This document shows, in pieces, positions 4,847-5,441 of a stretch of DNA of 5,441 bases. The notes beneath the pieces were generated by a model. The model was not told the DNA's origin, searched no databases, and saw only the letters and a list, made by a program, of their open reading frames with translations. The position numbers and the translations under genes are program-made. The number at the start of each line of letters is the position of its first letter. Position 1 is the stretch's first letter. The stretch is from NCBI GenBank assembly GCA_964648985.1, contig CAZYMS010000035.1:1-5441 (forward strand), given 5' to 3'. This DNA comes from JAEUSE01 sp964648985 (GTDB lineage: Bacteria > Patescibacteriota > Doudnabacteria > UBA920).

Positions 4847-4876
4847 TAACACTGTATCGAATAAAGGAGACATACC

Positions 4877-5257
4877 ATGATACAAGCATGGTGGATTCGA
4901 GCTAAAAATCAGCTCCGCACAAGCACGCAAGAGTTTACTCCGCTCATGTACGTATTGTTGGCGGGGCTCGCGGCTTTTGCGGTAGTGCTGGCTTCCGGGG
5001 CTTTTAGGCCGACACTCAAAATTGTTTTGGTGATAATTGGCACTGCCGCTCTCGCGGTGGGTCTAATTGTCTTTGTGAGCAGCTATAGAGACGAGAAAAA
5101 ACGCAATCCTACTGCTGTATGCTTTGAAGTCGGGTCGCCCCTTGCCTGGGCTGCTGACTTCGGGTTAGTGACGGTTGTGGGGATGGCTGCTGTACTCACT
5201 TCTGCGTCAGGGCTTGTGTTTGGTTGCTATGGTCTTTTCGTAGTCTTGCGCTGCTAA
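4877..5257 (+). CDS. Hypothetical membrane protein, 126 aa, about three TM helices
   Basis: No family is recognised. The start ATG 4877 follows AAGGAGA (4864-4870) by 6 bases. The N-terminus is basic (R8, K10, R14), followed by TM1 at about 23-43 and TM2 at about 48-69. A cytoplasmic loop comes next (RDEKKRNPTA from 71, then an amphipathic stretch to about 93), then a long hydrophobic region at 95-124 that could be one long or one kinked helix. By the positive-inside rule the N-terminus and the 70-93 loop are cytoplasmic. Cysteines at 82, 117 and 126 are scattered, with no motif. No enzyme signature is present. It is transcribed from the promoter at 4756-4784 and followed by a hairpin at 5281, so it probably forms a single-gene unit. 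Confidence 0.8.
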   Translation: MIQAWWIRAKNQLRTSTQEFTPLMYVLLAGLAAFAVVLASGAFRPTLKIVLVIIGTAALAVGLIVFVSSYRDEKKRNPTAVCFEVGSPLAWAADFGLVTVVGMAAVLTSASGLVFGCYGLFVVLRC

Positions 5258-5280
5258 AGTGCCATGCGGGAAACTGAGTG

Positions 5281-5320
5281 TTCGCAGTCGTTGCTGCGAA
5301 TTTAATTGATCTTTTATTTT
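5281..5320 (+). terminator. Terminator-like hairpin after the membrane-protein gene
   Basis: TTCGCAG (5281-5287) pairs perfectly with CTGCGAA (5294-5300) around the 6-nt loop TCGTTG. The tail TTTAATTGATCTTTTATTTT is T-rich but interrupted, so termination may be partial and some transcripts could continue into the gene at 5335. No clear promoter is visible between the hairpin and that gene. Confidence 0.6.
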
Positions 5321-5334
5321 AGACGGAGGGGTCT

Positions 5335-5441
5335 ATGGCATTACCAATAGTGGGCAAGCGGCAAGCCGTAAAAGGTGAGCAGCTTACATTAATTCGGGAT
5401 GGGGGAACGCTGGTATGGGTGAGCAGAAAAGACTTTCGCTC
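5335..5441 (+). CDS. 5' end of a small hypothetical protein, paralogue of the 4305 gene (partial)
   Basis: ATG 5335 follows GGAGGGG (5325-5331) by 3 bases, and the frame stays open to the window edge, giving 35 complete codons. The protein begins MALPIVGKRQ, then AVKGEQLTLIRDGG and LVWVSRKDF. Its GK..A..G..LTL pattern with a later Trp matches the N-terminus of the 4305 protein, pointing to a shared N-terminal module of unknown role. The rest of the gene lies outside the window, so length and domain content cannot be judged. The spacing from the preceding gene is 77 bases and contains the hairpin at 5281-5300. Confidence 0.78.
   Translation, partial: MALPIVGKRQAVKGEQLTLIRDGGTLVWVSRKDFR

Noticed and set aside
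4747..4905. 52-residue frame starting MSKLTSGIFN
   Set aside because: It starts upstream of and runs through the near-consensus promoter at 4756-4784, has no SD, and overlaps the start of the membrane-protein gene.
1..5441. Altered genetic code (TGA as an amino acid), because no gene here ends in TGA
   Set aside because: Only seven stops are visible, and no secure gene contains an in-frame TGA, so the standard bacterial code explains everything.

Overview
The window looks like chromosomal sequence from a small-genome bacterium. The best guess is a Patescibacteria/CPR lineage, possibly Parcubacteria-like. That guess rests on general features: several short proteins without recognisable families, genes lacking Shine-Dalgarno (SD) sequences, compact spacing with strong intrinsic terminators, and short degenerate repeats between genes. 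No taxonomic marker is present, so it is only an inference. All supported genes lie on the + strand. The stops are TAA (4) and TAG (3), with no TGA; seven stops are too few to suggest an altered code.

Left part (1-935): the 3' end of an unrecognised acidic protein (1-135) is followed by two hairpins, the second a convincing terminator. Next comes a 112-residue four-helix membrane protein of the YvlD / 'phage holin superfamily IV' family (285-623). The 312 bases after it hold no convincing gene but are dense in signals: 8-bp repeat units (626-690), a promoter-like pair (707-734), a possible ~80-nt small RNA ending in a textbook terminator (741-822), and a TATAAT box with a perfect dyad where the -35 box should be (880-911).

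Middle (936-3855): a 421-residue orphan protein carries a zincin motif (HELTH) and a downstream WLSEAE segment, so it is a probable soluble metallopeptidase. It ends at a strong terminator that has an extended -10 promoter directly in front of it. That promoter would give the next gene a ~135-nt leader containing facing arrays of degenerate 7-bp units. The next gene encodes a 487-residue ABC-F type double ATPase (2392-3855) with a normal first half and a degenerate second half.

Right part (3856-5441): four short genes (100 aa, 127 aa, 126 aa and one running off the edge) follow one another, each with a strong SD, in contrast to the SD-less genes to the left. None has a recognisable function. 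The third is a membrane protein with its own near-consensus promoter. The second and fourth share an N-terminal motif and look like paralogues. The two strongest terminators in this part (4706-4740 and 5281-5320) divide it into short transcripts. The window shows no sign of a CRISPR array, transposon, tRNA or rRNA.
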